Positions 1-7,590 of a stretch of 64,000 bases of DNA are shown here, one piece after another. The stretch spans positions 16,100-80,099 of the forward strand of contig JAFRJJ010000054.1 in NCBI GenBank assembly GCA_017432325.1, given 5' to 3'. Within the stretch, counting starts at the first letter, position 1, and every line of letters begins with the position of its first letter. This DNA is from Solobacterium sp. (GTDB taxonomy: Bacteria; Bacillota_I; Bacilli_A; Erysipelotrichales; Erysipelotrichaceae). The notes beneath the pieces are model-generated. The model was given only the letters and a program-made list of their open reading frames with translations, made no database searches and was not told where the DNA came from. Both the position numbers and the translations under genes were made by a program.

Positions 1-115
1 CCTGGATCACAGGTTCCAATGAGGTCAGGACTTCTTCGACTGTCTGAAGAAATTCCGGTTCATTGCTGTTCTTTTCACGTGTCTCGTTCAAGACCCGTTC
101 GACATATCCGTTCAT
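1..115 (-). CDS. gdhA: Glutamate dehydrogenase, N-terminal fragment (cut by window edge)
   Basis: Only the first 38 codons are present. The reading starts at the ATG complementary to 113-115, preceded by a perfect AGGAGG ribosome site. The peptide begins MNGYVERVLNETREK and continues with EPEFLQTVEEVLTSLEPV, the characteristic start of hexameric NADP-type glutamate dehydrogenases (they open with a YVERV-like helix followed by EPEF.QTVEEV). The enzyme interconverts 2-oxoglutarate plus ammonia with glutamate in the cytoplasm. The catalytic domain lies outside the window, so cofactor preference cannot be read. Confidence rests on this short but distinctive segment. Confidence 0.85.
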   Translation of the reverse strand, partial: MNGYVERVLNETREKNSNEPEFLQTVEEVLTSLEPVIQ

Positions 116-176
116 AGTATTTCCTCCTAAAACGTATTTATTTTATTACAGTTTGAATTCAGCGGAAACAAAGGAC

Positions 177-203
177 GAAAAAAATCATGCGTACCGCATG
201 ATC
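177..203 (-). terminator. Intrinsic terminator of trpS
   Basis: Arms ATCATGCG (184-191) and CGCATGAT (195-202) with a 3-nt loop, followed on the minus strand by seven T residues. It sits 11 bases after the trpS stop codon. Confidence 0.85.
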
Positions 204-213
204 TTTTCTGAAA

Positions 214-1209
214 CTATTTTTCAATTATTTCCATTCCGATCGCACGCTGGACGTTTGCCAGTTTGACGGCAGCGATCTCTCTGGCCCTTGCGGCGCCGGC
301 ATCCAGTGCTGTCTCGATCAGGCCGGAGCTGATGATCTCATTGTATCTTGTCTGGATCTCATTCAGCTTTGCGCATACCGCATCAGCGACCGCGCGTTTG
401 AAGTCACCGTAGCCTCTGCCTTCGAATTCCTGCTCAATGTCAGCCATACTGCGGTCATCCTGCAGGGAAGACAGGATCTGCATCAGGTTGGAGATGCCCG
501 GCTGGTTGACAGGGTCGAAATGAACACGTCCCAGGGAGTCTGTCACTGCCGACATGACCTTCTTGCGGGCGACTTTCTCGCTGTCCAGCAGGTAGATGCA
601 TCCCTTATTGGTCTCATCAGATTTGGACATCTTCTTATCCGGATTGGAAAGGGACATGATGCGGGCACCGGTTTTCGCAACCAGCGGTTCGGGTACTCTG
701 AAGAGATCGCCGTATCGGTTGTTCATGCGGATGGCAAGGTCTCTTGTCAGCTCGACATGCTGTTTCTGGTCATCGCCGACCGGAACATAATCCGGGTCAT
801 ACAGCAGGATATCCGCTGCCATCAGGGAAGGGTATGTATACAGACCGCCGGACAGGTTGGTCTCACCGTGAGCCTGCTTGTCCTTGAACTGTGTCATGCG
901 GTTCAGTTCGCCCATATATGTATGGCAGCACATGATGTAGCCGAGCTGCGCGTGCTGGGGAACATCTGTCTGCAGGAAGATCGTTGCCTTAGACGGGTCA
1001 AGTCCGCATGCAAGATACAGCGCGACACAGTCCTTCAGGTTCTTCTGCAGTTCTGCCGGGGCCTGGGGTACCGTGATGCAGTGAAGGTTTGCGATAAACG
1101 CGAACATTTCATATTCATCCTGATAATCGACAAAGTGTCTCAGCGCACCGATATAATTGCCCAGGTGCAGCTGTCCGGTAGGTTTGATTCCGCTTAACAT
1201 TCGTTTCAT
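214..1209 (-). CDS. trpS: Tryptophanyl-tRNA synthetase
   Basis: Charges tRNA-Trp with tryptophan in the cytoplasm. This is a class I synthetase of 331 aa, the normal length for the bacterial form. The HIGH-type signature is seen as HLGN at residues 15-18 after the SGIKPTGQL opening. The KMSKS loop is intact near residue 192 (KKMSKSDE). The ATG is preceded by a GGAGATC ribosome site. A T-box leader lies directly upstream on the same strand, so the gene is most likely controlled by the charging state of its own tRNA. A strong terminator follows the stop codon, so it is probably transcribed alone. Confidence 0.97.
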   Translation of the reverse strand: MKRMLSGIKPTGQLHLGNYIGALRHFVDYQDEYEMFAFIANLHCITVPQAPAELQKNLKDCVALYLACGLDPSKATIFLQTDVPQHAQLGYIMCCHTYMGELNRMTQFKDKQAHGETNLSGGLYTYPSLMAADILLYDPDYVPVGDDQKQHVELTRDLAIRMNNRYGDLFRVPEPLVAKTGARIMSLSNPDKKMSKSDETNKGCIYLLDSEKVARKKVMSAVTDSLGRVHFDPVNQPGISNLMQILSSLQDDRSMADIEQEFEGRGYGDFKRAVADAVCAKLNEIQTRYNEIISSGLIETALDAGAARAREIAAVKLANVQRAIGMEIIEK

Positions 1210-1228
1210 AATGTGATCTCCTTCCAGT

Positions 1229-1450
1229 AAAAACGTCCCTTCAAATGAAGGGACGCATAGTTTCCATGCGCGGTGCCACCCGACTTATCCATACATCATG
1301 TACGGATCACTTTACGGGATAACGGGCCGTCCGATGTGATAAGCTCCCAGGCTCCAATGCTTGAGCACACATGAATGGCTTTCATCTGCCGCCATCTTTC
1401 TGCACATGCTTTGCTGTCGCCGCACCTGATCATTGCTGTAATTATTTAAA
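1229..1450 (-). promoter_or_regulatory. T-box leader (tRNA-Trp-sensing riboswitch) of trpS
   Basis: On the minus strand the invariant T-box sequence GGGTGGCACCGCG (complement of 1269-1281) is followed by a terminator hairpin with arms CGTCCCTTC and GAAGGGACG (1234-1255) and a T run. This is the standard arrangement of antiterminator bulge and competing terminator. The boundary of stem I is not resolved. A TGG followed by A (within GCATTGGAGCC, near 1355) is a candidate specifier codon, but I could not fold the leader to prove it. A plausible -35 (TTGAAC) and -10 (TTAAAT) with 17-base spacing lies around 1444-1472. Confidence 0.93.
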
Positions 1451-1472
1451 CACAAATTTACCGGGTGTTCAA

Positions 1473-2756
1473 TCAGTCAAGAAACGGATCCATCAGTTTT
1501 TCAACTTCGGGGAGGTGCTTGAACTCCGGATGTTCGTAAAGCCTGCCGCGTGCCATGACCATCGTAACATTGCGCAGTGCTTTCAGGTCTTCCAGGGGAT
1601 TTCCTTTTGTGACGATCAGATCAGCGCACTTGCCCGGTTCAACGGAACCTGTAATGTCACCGATGCCTGCAAGCTGCGCATTTCTGAGTGTTGCCGTATA
1701 CAGCGCGAACCGGTTGGATACGCCGACGAATTTATGGAAGTATACAAGTTCCCGCCAGAAATCATACTGTGTGATGTAGGGACAGCCTACATCATTTCCC
1801 AGCGCTACCGGAATATCGTTTGCCAATGCTGCTTTGGCGCATTCGATGATACCGTTGAATACGAGGTCGCCGTTGTACTTTTCCACTTCACTGACATGGC
1901 TGATCGAAGGATCAAGCATTGAGTACGGAAGCGCAGGGGAGAGCGTCGTTGTCAGGAAGGCATTTTTCTCTTTGAACAGGGCGATGATGTCATCATCCGG
2001 CATGCCGCCGTGTTCAATGGAATCCACTCCGTTGATTAAAGCAACACGTACGCCTTCAGCGCTCTCTGTATGAGCAGCTACTTTATAACCGAGTCTGTGC
2101 GCTTCATCGCATGCGGCTTTGACGATGGCAGGCGGCATCTTCAGTTCACCCGGCACACCTTTTTCCTTGGCATCCAGGACACCTCCGGTGATCATGAGTT
2201 TGATCAGGTCTACATTCTCGGCATCACGTGCCTGTACCATGGCAACAGCTTCTTCTTCATTCCTGACAGGCATTGCTACAGAGCCGGCCATGTGGCCGCC
2301 GGGAACAGATATTCCCTCATTTGAACTGAGGATACGCGGACCGTCCAATGTTCCGTTCAGGATCTCGTCACGCACCTTGGAATCATAGTCACGCAGACCG
2401 CCGACTGTTCTGACTGTCGTTACACCGCTCATCAGCGCTGTCCTGGCAAAGCCGGCTACCATATGATAGGCGACTCTGGAAGAAACGGGGTTGCTGAAGA
2501 TCAGTCTGACAAGCTTTGTGTTGTCTCTCTGTTTCTTCGGAGGCTTGCCGGACCCGGCAAGATGGACATGCATATTGATCAGACCGGGCATCACATAACG
2601 GTGCTTCAGATCGATCTTCTCATAGCCGTAGATATGTGAGTTTTCATCCACGATATCTTCTATGATACCGTCATTGATCAGGATCGCTTTGTGTTCAACC
2701 GGCTCCATATGTTCGGTACCGTCAAGAATGATACCGTTCATGAGTGCGTATTTCAT
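1473..2756 (-). CDS. Metal-dependent amidohydrolase (imidazolonepropionase/prolidase-like)
   Basis: A cytoplasmic amidohydrolase-superfamily enzyme of 427 aa. Visible metal ligands are the HxH pair at residues 63-65 (NMHVHL), a likely carboxylated lysine in DLIKLM, His in AHTES, His in SIEHGG, and the catalytic Asp in LGNDVG. The small N- and C-terminal beta sandwich typical of the family is present (the closing part reads GKCADLIVTKGNPLED). The overall pattern fits the Xaa-Pro-dipeptidase-like or carboxypeptidase-like amidohydrolases, but the substrate cannot be fixed. I start at the ATG at 2756 because AAAGGAGATC lies ten bases upstream; a longer frame to 2786 has no ribosome site. Confidence 0.85.
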   Translation of the reverse strand: MKYALMNGIILDGTEHMEPVEHKAILINDGIIEDIVDENSHIYGYEKIDLKHRYVMPGLINMHVHLAGSGKPPKKQRDNTKLVRLIFSNPVSSRVAYHMVAGFARTALMSGVTTVRTVGGLRDYDSKVRDEILNGTLDGPRILSSNEGISVPGGHMAGSVAMPVRNEEEAVAMVQARDAENVDLIKLMITGGVLDAKEKGVPGELKMPPAIVKAACDEAHRLGYKVAAHTESAEGVRVALINGVDSIEHGGMPDDDIIALFKEKNAFLTTTLSPALPYSMLDPSISHVSEVEKYNGDLVFNGIIECAKAALANDIPVALGNDVGCPYITQYDFWRELVYFHKFVGVSNRFALYTATLRNAQLAGIGDITGSVEPGKCADLIVTKGNPLEDLKALRNVTMVMARGRLYEHPEFKHLPEVEKLMDPFLD

Positions 2757-2909
2757 ATGATAGATCTCCTTTAATACTGAGAACATTATACTGTGAAACA
2801 GGACTGCTGATTCAGACTTTCCGGAACATGGTATGTCAAACGAAGAGAATTTTGAAAAAAGTGTTGCAAAACTGTCTCCTTTGGAGTAGTATAACTAAGC
2901 AAGTTAAAT

Positions 2910-2985
2910 GACTTCTTAGCTCAGTTGGTAGAGCAACTGACTCTTAATCAGTGGGTCTAGGGTTCGAGTCCCTAAGAGGTCACCA
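2910..2985 (+). tRNA. tRNA-Lys (anticodon CTT)
   Basis: Cloverleaf read by eye. The acceptor stem is GACTTCT paired with AGAGGTC. The anticodon stem ACTGA/TCAGT encloses the loop CTCTTAA, giving anticodon CTT (codon AAG). The T-loop is GGTTCGAGTCC, the discriminator is A, and the 3' CCA is encoded at 2983-2985. A terminator follows immediately. Confidence 0.97.
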
Positions 2986-2994
2986 TGTAGAAAA

Positions 2995-3033
2995 GGCTTA
3001 TTGATCGGTAAATCTGGTCGATAAGTTTTTTTG
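2995..3033 (+). terminator. Terminator of tRNA-Lys, with one copy of a 14-bp direct repeat
   Basis: Imperfect hairpin CTTATTGATC / GGTCGATAAG followed by a run of T. Its first 14 bases, GGCTTATTGATCGG at 2995-3008, recur exactly at 4101-4114 in the terminator that closes the toxin-antitoxin islet. Confidence 0.8.
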
Positions 3034-3154
3034 TGTTTCACTCTACAATTGAGAATAGTGCAGATATTTTTGTGGATCTTTGTAAAACCTAATCTATAAA
3101 TATATCGGGTAATATTTAAGCCACCGTTAAAATTCTGCATAAGCAATAAAATGA

Positions 3155-3183
3155 TTGACGTACAATTAATTGTACGTTAATCT
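3155..3183 (+). promoter_or_regulatory. Promoter and palindromic operator of the yefM-yoeB operon
   Basis: A -35 TTGACG (3155-3160) and -10 TAATCT (3178-3183) are separated by exactly 17 bases. The spacer is filled by a perfect 20-bp palindrome, ACGTACAATT/AATTGTACGT (3158-3177). YefM-family antitoxins are known to bind TGTACA-cored palindromes over their own promoter, so repression by the antitoxin or the antitoxin-toxin complex is the natural reading. Confidence 0.8.
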
Positions 3184-3203
3184 GATGCTGGGAGGTGAAT
3201 ACT

Positions 3204-3467
3204 ATGATTGCAGTAAACTATTCACAATTCAGAGAAAAAATGAAGAGCCATCTTGATCTTGTGACAGATTCTTATGAGACGGTTGTTGTGACAAGAAAAG
3301 AAAATAAAAACGTTGTCATAATGTCAGAAGAAACTTACAACAATCTTATTGAAAACATATATGTGATGGGAAATAAAACTAATTATGATTGGCTGATGGA
3401 GTCAAAAGCTCAGCTTGAAAAGGGAAAATATTCTGCATACCAGCTGATTGAGGATGCTGATGAATAA
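3204..3467 (+). CDS. yefM: Antitoxin of the YefM/Axe (Phd) family
   Basis: An 87-aa antitoxin. The N-terminal Phd/YefM DNA-binding fold is recognisable in the opening IAVNYSQFREKMKSHLDLV and in TVVVTRKENKNVVIMSEE. The acidic, less ordered C-terminal part should wrap the YoeB toxin. I start at the ATG at 3204, seven bases after GGGAGGTG; an upstream in-frame GTG at 3195 overlaps that ribosome site. Its stop overlaps the toxin start. It represses its own promoter by family precedent, through the palindrome just upstream. Base composition is AT-richer than the flanking housekeeping genes, which suggests acquisition. Confidence 0.93.
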   Translation: MIAVNYSQFREKMKSHLDLVTDSYETVVVTRKENKNVVIMSEETYNNLIENIYVMGNKTNYDWLMESKAQLEKGKYSAYQLIEDADE

Positions 3468-3723
3468 AATGTTTACTGAAAACGGCTGGCTGGACTATAT
3501 CTATTGGGAGACAGCGGACAGAAAAACATTAAAAAGAATCAATAAACTACTGGATGATATTGTTAGAAATGGAAATGAAGGAATTGGAAAGCCGGAACCT
3601 TTGATCGGTAATCTTTCTGGGTTCTGGAGTCGGAGGATCAACGATAAAGATCGTCTGATTTACAAAGTCGAAGGTGATAACATATATATTCTTGCCTGCA
3701 GATATCACTATTCAGACCACTGA
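3460..3723 (+). CDS. yoeB: Toxin YoeB/Txe, ribosome-dependent mRNA endonuclease
   Basis: An 87-aa RelE-superfamily toxin that cleaves mRNA in the ribosomal A site. Family signatures are near textbook: DYIYWETADRKTLKRINKL, then GIGKPEPLIGNLSGFWSRRI and the C-terminal ACRYHY, which carries the catalytic His-Tyr end. All expected basic residues for mRNA binding are kept, so the toxin looks active. The start at 3460 overlaps the antitoxin stop by eight bases, implying translational coupling, with GAGG seven bases upstream. Confidence 0.95.
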   Translation: MNKMFTENGWLDYIYWETADRKTLKRINKLLDDIVRNGNEGIGKPEPLIGNLSGFWSRRINDKDRLIYKVEGDNIYILACRYHYSDH

Positions 3724-3769
3724 AATCATATTTGAAAAAAGCAGTCATCATATATATGGAATCACCGAA

Positions 3770-4072
3770 ATGAAAAGAGAGATTATGACCGGAAAACCAA
3801 CTCATCCGGGAACTGTCTTACTGGAAGATATTATGAAACCGCTGAATCTGTCAGTTACAGAAACAGCCAGATTGCTTGGGGTAAGCCGAAAAGCTTTATC
3901 TGATTTGATTAACGAAAAATCTTCATTGAGTCCTGAAATGGCAATCAGAATTGCTAAAGCTACGAACACTTCACCTGAAAGCTGGATGAACATGCAGCAG
4001 AAACTGACTCTTTGGACTGCATATCAGAACGAGCAGAAGAACGTAAAACTTTTTCCGCTGACAACGATTTGA
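3770..4072 (+). CDS. higA: HigA/VapI-type antitoxin, orphan
   Basis: A 100-aa XRE-type regulator of the HigA class. It opens near KPTHPGTVLLEDIMKPLNLS, diagnostic of the family, followed by a helix-turn-helix (TETARLLGVSRKALSDLINEKSSLS). HigA proteins normally neutralise a RelE-like HigB toxin encoded just upstream. Here the gene upstream is YoeB, itself a RelE-superfamily toxin, and no HigB frame is seen in either direction. The start is uncertain: ATG 3770 or ATG 3785, neither with a strong ribosome site. Gap to yoeB is 46 bases, so one transcript is likely, ending at the terminator at 4101. Confidence 0.85.
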   Translation: MKREIMTGKPTHPGTVLLEDIMKPLNLSVTETARLLGVSRKALSDLINEKSSLSPEMAIRIAKATNTSPESWMNMQQKLTLWTAYQNEQKNVKLFPLTTI

Positions 4073-4100
4073 TAGGAATTTGCTGATCATTGTAAAAAAT

Positions 4101-4137
4101 GGCTTATTGATCGGGTATCCTGATGAATAAGTTTTTT
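4101..4137 (+). terminator. Terminator closing the toxin-antitoxin islet, second copy of the 14-bp repeat
   Basis: Hairpin CTTATTGATCGGG / CCTGATGAATAAG followed by seven T. GGCTTATTGATCGG (4101-4114) is identical to 2995-3008 after tRNA-Lys, and the surrounding A-run and T-run also match. The two copies bracket the three toxin-antitoxin genes. Confidence 0.8.
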
Positions 4138-4305
4138 TATGCGGCAGAAATTAAATGGGTAACTATGGTTCAGAACGGTCAGAATTCTGACTTCATAAAT
4201 GTTTATCAGATTACCATGTAAATCAGCTGTCCCTGATCAAAATCAATGCCTTAACCATATCCGTATTATATGATTAAGATACAGTTTTGGAAGGAAACAA
4301 AAGAT

Positions 4306-4956
4306 ATGAAAGTAGTATTAATTCACACAAGCCCGGTTTCGCTGAACGATCTGAAAGCTCTTTTCAAGGAGATCATTCCGGAAGTAGAAATGGTGAATAT
4401 CATTGATGATTCACTGCTGGACGAAGTAAAGAAGAACGGACAGATAAACCCTGCAATCATCAGCAGAATATGTTCGTATGTCCAGGTTGCCAAGACATTA
4501 AAGCCTGATCTGATTTTCAACCAGTGCTCATCTGTTGGTGAAGCATTTGACATTGCCAGACAGCAGGCAGACTGCAAGACTCTGAAAATCGATGAAGCAA
4601 TGGCTGAAAAGGCTGTTGAACTTGGTTCAAAGATCGGTGTTGTTGCGACAGTAGGTTCTACGGTTAAACCCAGCTGCAATCTGGTCAGAAAAAAAGCCGG
4701 AGAAGCCGGCAAGGATGTTTCTGTGACCGGATATCTGGTAGACGGTGCTCTGGACATCTTAATGAGCGGTGATGCAGACAAGCATAATGAACTTGTGATC
4801 AAGGCGATCCGTAAGGCTGAAGCCGAAAACGATGTGGTCGTTCTGGCTCAGGGCTCAATGACCGCCATCCTGCCGTTATTAGGCGAAACGGAAAAACCGG
4901 TCCTTACTTCACCGAGACTCGCTGTTGAAAGAGTAAAGAAGGAGCTGGGTCTTTAA
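4306..4956 (+). CDS. Aspartate/glutamate-hydantoin racemase superfamily protein with one catalytic cysteine
   Basis: A 216-aa cytoplasmic protein with the Asp/Glu racemase fold. The first catalytic cysteine is in NQCSSVGEA, and the central IGVVATVGSTVKPS segment matches the family. The second cysteine, normally in an LGC(T/A) motif near the C-terminus, is absent: the equivalent stretch reads VLAQGSMTAILP. A true two-base racemase needs both cysteines, so another reaction on a 2-substituted acid is possible. I start at ATG 4306, preceded by GGAAGG. The gene stands alone, closed by a shared terminator at 4993. Confidence 0.75.
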   Translation: MKVVLIHTSPVSLNDLKALFKEIIPEVEMVNIIDDSLLDEVKKNGQINPAIISRICSYVQVAKTLKPDLIFNQCSSVGEAFDIARQQADCKTLKIDEAMAEKAVELGSKIGVVATVGSTVKPSCNLVRKKAGEAGKDVSVTGYLVDGALDILMSGDADKHNELVIKAIRKAEAENDVVVLAQGSMTAILPLLGETEKPVLTSPRLAVERVKKELGL

Positions 4957-4992
4957 GAATAGTATCGGCTGACTCATAAAGAAGAGAAGATG

Positions 4993-5022
4993 AAAATGCA
5001 TCCTGGATTTCAGGATGCTTTT
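4993..5022. terminator. Bidirectional terminator
   Basis: Perfect arms GCATCCTG (4998-5005) and CAGGATGC (5011-5018), with an A-run on the left and T residues on the right. It serves the racemase gene on the plus strand and the zinc-ribbon gene on the minus strand. Confidence 0.75.
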
Positions 5023-5061
5023 CAGATTGTTGGCAAAGTGCCGGATTCAATAGAACTCGTA

Positions 5062-7569
5062 CTATTCCGATACAAATATCAGCTGCATATATACATCGGA
5101 TGTTTTCTTGCTGATAATGTGTTCTCTGCCGTCGGAAAGATCCAGACGCCGATGTCTGTAATATCCGTTCAGTGTAACTCTCAGTTCCATCTCTGCCGGT
5201 CTGTCAGGATTATTTTTAATTTTCAATTTGAATTCCGCAGATTCGACCTGCCAGTCCATATAGTCGATCTGTGTCAGTTCATCTGTTTTTTTGATCCTTG
5301 TATACAAAGCGGAGGTAAACGGTTCCACACTGCCGATCGTTCCTTCAACCGTTTCGGTGCTGTCATACACAGTATGTTTCTCCATAAAACCATCCAGTTC
5401 AAGCGAAGGGACCTCACGCATATTTTTATAGATACTGTCTTTCGGTGTACGATGCGTTTCTGAGTATGGAGTCACCATTTCAAATGCATTATCCTTCTTA
5501 TAGATCCTGAAGGTACTGTAATAAGGCTCCTGAGGATAGTAATCTGCAGATGTGAAGCCGTTATTTGCAACCACTGAGGTCAGACGCATATTGGTGTTTT
5601 CAAACAGAATGTCATCATCGTATCCGCCCAAATCTACCGATGCCTCTGTATTTTCTGCCGTAATGTCCAGATCACCGGTATACAGCGGTTTTCCGTTTTC
5701 CATATCTTCTTTTGTTTTATATACTGCTGCAGATACCGGGAAACCTGCCAGAATATAGTCATTCATGGTAAAACTTCCCTTATAGGTACCGTTTTTGTCC
5801 AGTTCTCCTTCCCATTGTGCTTTTGGCGCATGTTCTGAGACATTCACAAACCTGAACCAGCATCCGGCATATTGTTTTTCTTCTGTCCGGTCGGTTATCG
5901 TCAGCGTGATCGGTTTTCTGAACTGTTTCTGAATATCTCTGAGAGCACGGAAACAGTCACGGTACTGAATATACAGGTAATAGCGTTCCACACCATAAAC
6001 GATCGGGGAAAGACGTATGCGCAGATTGTGCAGGTATTCTGCAGTCAGCTTCTGCTGTTCTTCCGGCATCGGCCATGTTGTTCTCCTGTAACCGATATCT
6101 GATGCCGCAGAAGACAATACTGTCAGAGGGATATTCCAGAAGCGCTCAGCATATTTTTTCATCTCATCATCTATTTTCTGCTGTATTGCTTTTTCATTTC
6201 CTTTGTTCTCTTCTGAAATCTGTATGAACAGTTCATACCATTCCTTATTGGTACGCGGTTTGTATTCTCCTTCTTTATAAGTGTCCTGGAAGTATTCGTA
6301 TATTTCTCCCAGTTCTGACAGTCTGATCCGTTCTACCTCGGAGAACATTTCAGAAATGACATAATTGAATATAAACACTCCGGAGAACGCAACATTGAAT
6401 GCAGAAGAGGTAACACCCTTGATGACACTTGCGTAGTCAGCTGCCAGCAGCGCGGCGTCTTTGTACAGGTTCAGGATCGTATTTCTGTCATTTCCTTTGC
6501 CTGCTGCCAGCTTGTAATATTCTCTTACCAGTTTGTCCGCAACTGCCACAGTGGAGAAAAGAAACCCTCTCTCAGCAAGTTTGTTCATATACAGAGTTGT
6601 TCCGGGATTCGGCCAGGGCTGTCCCATAGTGATCATCGTATTGATGTTGCTGATCCAGGAGAGTGTATCTTTCTGGGCATTGAACGCCAGATGGCCGGTT
6701 TCTGCGATCGTTGTTATAATACCGATCGACTTTACGTCCGCTTCACCGCCTGTTACGCCTGATCTGACAGCCTGTTCAACTTTTTCAAAAGTCAGATTTT
6801 TCATCAGGGAATCCATCTGTAATGACAGTTTTTCCCTTGTATACCGGTCGATCGTTTCGATCAGCGCAAACTTGGAAAAATGATCTGTCATGATCCGGAC
6901 TTCGTGGCTGTCGGGAAGTACTTCATATATGGCGTCTTCCCATTCACCTGTCTCTTCGTTGAAGAACAATGCACCGACACATTCTTCCTCTGTTTCACCC
7001 TGCGCACAGAATCCGGATTCATACGGCAGGTAGACAGAGACAAAGGAATTCAGCTGATGCTTATCTCCGAGTGATATCTCATACGGCAGCAGTTTATATC
7101 TTTCTGTACTGTTTTCTTCGATATTCAGCGGCCGGCACTGTACTCTTACATCTTCCTCTTCATCAAATGTATAAGAATTCAATACGACTCTCACTTTCTC
7201 CGCGTCCGGAGATTTCTGATCTGTAACCGTGGTTCCGGTGATAAATCCATTGCCGTACGCAATGGTACCGGAAGACTGTGTCTGCTGTTCAGTGCTGCCG
7301 GAAGGATCATGCACTGTTTCCGGTTGATATTCATTTTTCCCTTCGTCAGTACATCCTTTGATCCGGAACACACCGAAAACAGCCAGACACAGTACGATCA
7401 CGATCACCAGGAGGTTTCCCGATCTCTTTCTGTTTGGCTTCGCAGCTTTATCCGGTTCTGAAAATACCGGTTTTCCCTGTGCGGTTCCCGATACAGGCTG
7501 TCCGCATTTCATGCAGTATTTTGCGCCTGGAGGCAGGGGAGCACCGCATTTCATACAGTAGTTTGCCAT
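5062..7569 (-). CDS. Zinc-ribbon, single-span membrane protein with large extracytoplasmic region
   Basis: An 835-aa protein. Residues 5-22 form a zinc ribbon with two CMKCG knuckles (YCMKCGAPLPPGAKYCMKCG). A basic linker follows and then one membrane helix at about residues 52-68 (LLVIVIVLCLAVFGVF), so the ribbon should be cytoplasmic and the remaining ~760 residues outside. The exterior part has no motif I recognise; it alternates helical and beta-rich segments and ends in what look like Ig-like strands. It follows a lipoprotein gene by 21 bases on the same strand, so the two probably form an operon and an envelope complex. Function unknown. Confidence 0.75.
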   Translation of the reverse strand: MANYCMKCGAPLPPGAKYCMKCGQPVSGTAQGKPVFSEPDKAAKPNRKRSGNLLVIVIVLCLAVFGVFRIKGCTDEGKNEYQPETVHDPSGSTEQQTQSSGTIAYGNGFITGTTVTDQKSPDAEKVRVVLNSYTFDEEEDVRVQCRPLNIEENSTERYKLLPYEISLGDKHQLNSFVSVYLPYESGFCAQGETEEECVGALFFNEETGEWEDAIYEVLPDSHEVRIMTDHFSKFALIETIDRYTREKLSLQMDSLMKNLTFEKVEQAVRSGVTGGEADVKSIGIITTIAETGHLAFNAQKDTLSWISNINTMITMGQPWPNPGTTLYMNKLAERGFLFSTVAVADKLVREYYKLAAGKGNDRNTILNLYKDAALLAADYASVIKGVTSSAFNVAFSGVFIFNYVISEMFSEVERIRLSELGEIYEYFQDTYKEGEYKPRTNKEWYELFIQISEENKGNEKAIQQKIDDEMKKYAERFWNIPLTVLSSAASDIGYRRTTWPMPEEQQKLTAEYLHNLRIRLSPIVYGVERYYLYIQYRDCFRALRDIQKQFRKPITLTITDRTEEKQYAGCWFRFVNVSEHAPKAQWEGELDKNGTYKGSFTMNDYILAGFPVSAAVYKTKEDMENGKPLYTGDLDITAENTEASVDLGGYDDDILFENTNMRLTSVVANNGFTSADYYPQEPYYSTFRIYKKDNAFEMVTPYSETHRTPKDSIYKNMREVPSLELDGFMEKHTVYDSTETVEGTIGSVEPFTSALYTRIKKTDELTQIDYMDWQVESAEFKLKIKNNPDRPAEMELRVTLNGYYRHRRLDLSDGREHIISKKTSDVYMQLIFVSE

Positions 7570-7590
7570 GGGTATTCTCCGATTGTTTCT

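Noticed and set aside
520..1197. Long open frame antisense to trpS
   Set aside because: It is the shadow of trpS in another frame; no ribosome site and no protein-like motif.
3600..3614. TTGATCGGTAATCT inside yoeB, similar to the flanking terminator repeat
   Set aside because: It encodes conserved toxin residues (LIGNLSG) and is probably a chance match.
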